Shown here one piece after another: positions 63,633 to 64,000 of a stretch of 64,000 bases of DNA (position 1 is its first letter; each line of letters begins with the position of its first letter). The stretch is from Dehalococcoides mccartyi (GTDB taxonomy: Bacteria; Chloroflexota; Dehalococcoidia; UBA2979): the NCBI GenBank assembly GCA_945865925.1, contig CAMBFG010000002.1, forward strand, positions 76,421-140,420. Reading direction: 5' to 3'. The position numbers and the translations under genes are program-made. The notes below the pieces were generated by a model. That model searched no databases, was not told the origin of the DNA, and saw nothing but the letters and a program-made list of their open reading frames with translations.

Positions 63633-64000
63633 TCAGTCGAGGCGGATCGCGCCCTCGATGACCGTCACCGCATCTCCGCCGATCTCCACGTCATCGGGTC
63701 CGCCCACGGCAACGGAGATGCGGGCGTCCCGTCCCATCTCGCGGCCCTGGGAGGCCACGTACGAGCGGCCCGTCCTCGACAGCAACCCGGTCGCGCCGAG
63801 GTACGCACCCAGCGCGGCATTGCAGGAGCCGCACGCGGGATCCTCGGGGACTCCGGCACCCGGAGCCCAGGTGCGGACGCGCACGCGCTCGGTCGCGGCG
63901 ACGTCCGAGGTGATCGCGAACGCTGAGATGCCCAGCGCCCCGACCTCGCGGCTGAATGCGTCGACGGCGACGAGGTCCGGGCGGGCCGCCGCGAGCGCGT
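63633..64000 (-). CDS. PhzF family isomerase, N-terminal part outside window
   Basis: The last 122 residues of a PhzF-like protein (diaminopimelate-epimerase-like fold). APGAGVPEDPACGSCNAALGAYL is the signature block of the second half, and the strand pattern of RDARISVAVGGPDDVEIGG completes it. Family members include phenazine isomerase and many enzymes of unknown substrate. There is no phenazine cluster here. The start lies beyond 64000. Confidence 0.88.
   Translation of the reverse strand, partial: ALAAARPDLVAVDAFSREVGALGISAFAITSDVAATERVRVRTWAPGAGVPEDPACGSCNAALGAYLGATGLLSRTGRSYVASQGREMGRDARISVAVGGPDDVEIGGDAVTVIEGAIRLD

Overview
This is a compact, high-GC bacterial chromosome segment with no rRNA, CRISPR array, insertion sequence or prophage. 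The best taxonomic guess, an inference from gene content, is a Chloroflexota (Dehalococcoidia-like) bacterium. Three luciferase-like flavin monooxygenases, an archaeal-style nurA-herA-sbcD-sbcC operon, an accD-accA fusion lacking the zinc ribbon, DUF3090 and DUF2723 proteins, and many apparently leaderless genes support it. No marker gene here settles it.

Layout. 1-1.9 kb: ilvD (partial), then an ArsR/SmtB repressor divergent from a 31-residue Cys-rich peptide, with a shared palindrome between them. 1.9-9.9 kb: monooxygenase plus MFS pair, DUF3090, amidase, murB, DinB-like protein, a beta-propeller lipoprotein and a VanZ-like protein. 10-16 kb: an exported intradiol dioxygenase facing an MBL hydrolase / phosphotriesterase-like lactonase / alpha-beta hydrolase / P450 / ferredoxin series. 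The P450 carries an in-frame TGA. 17-24 kb: tRNA-Lys and the four-gene DNA-end-processing operon. 24-32 kb: two paralogous monooxygenases, menG, SRPBCC protein, truncated haemoglobin with a small Cys protein, purU, and a DEAD-box helicase with a roughly 490-residue low-complexity N-terminus. 32-45 kb: two MFS exporters, accDA, an APH-AAA kinase fusion, acyl-CoA dehydrogenase, Nudix, RNase HI and an exported protein. 45-50 kb: tRNA-Pro, a peptidase C26-GGCT fusion, a DGPF/ECF sigma pair and two small exported proteins. 50-56.8 kb: housekeeping genes gyrA, enoyl-CoA hydratase, thiL, tsaE, tsaB, ndk and a SIP-type flavin reductase. 56.8-64 kb: a surface-polysaccharide-like locus (glycosidase-like protein, DUF2723 membrane protein, dual-specificity phosphatase, Wzz/tyrosine kinase, wall-sorted-like protein), then a partial phzF.

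Two genome-wide habits show. Many start codons lie 6-7 nt downstream of a TANNNT hexamer and have no Shine-Dalgarno sequence, as expected for leaderless mRNAs. Convergent neighbours often interlock their stop codons in one tetranucleotide (CTAG, CTAA or TTAG). The most novel-looking unit is the arsR / Cys-rich mini-peptide pair at 1264-1859, whose architecture mirrors smtB-smtA but with a much smaller, different peptide. No gap between features exceeds about 300 bases.
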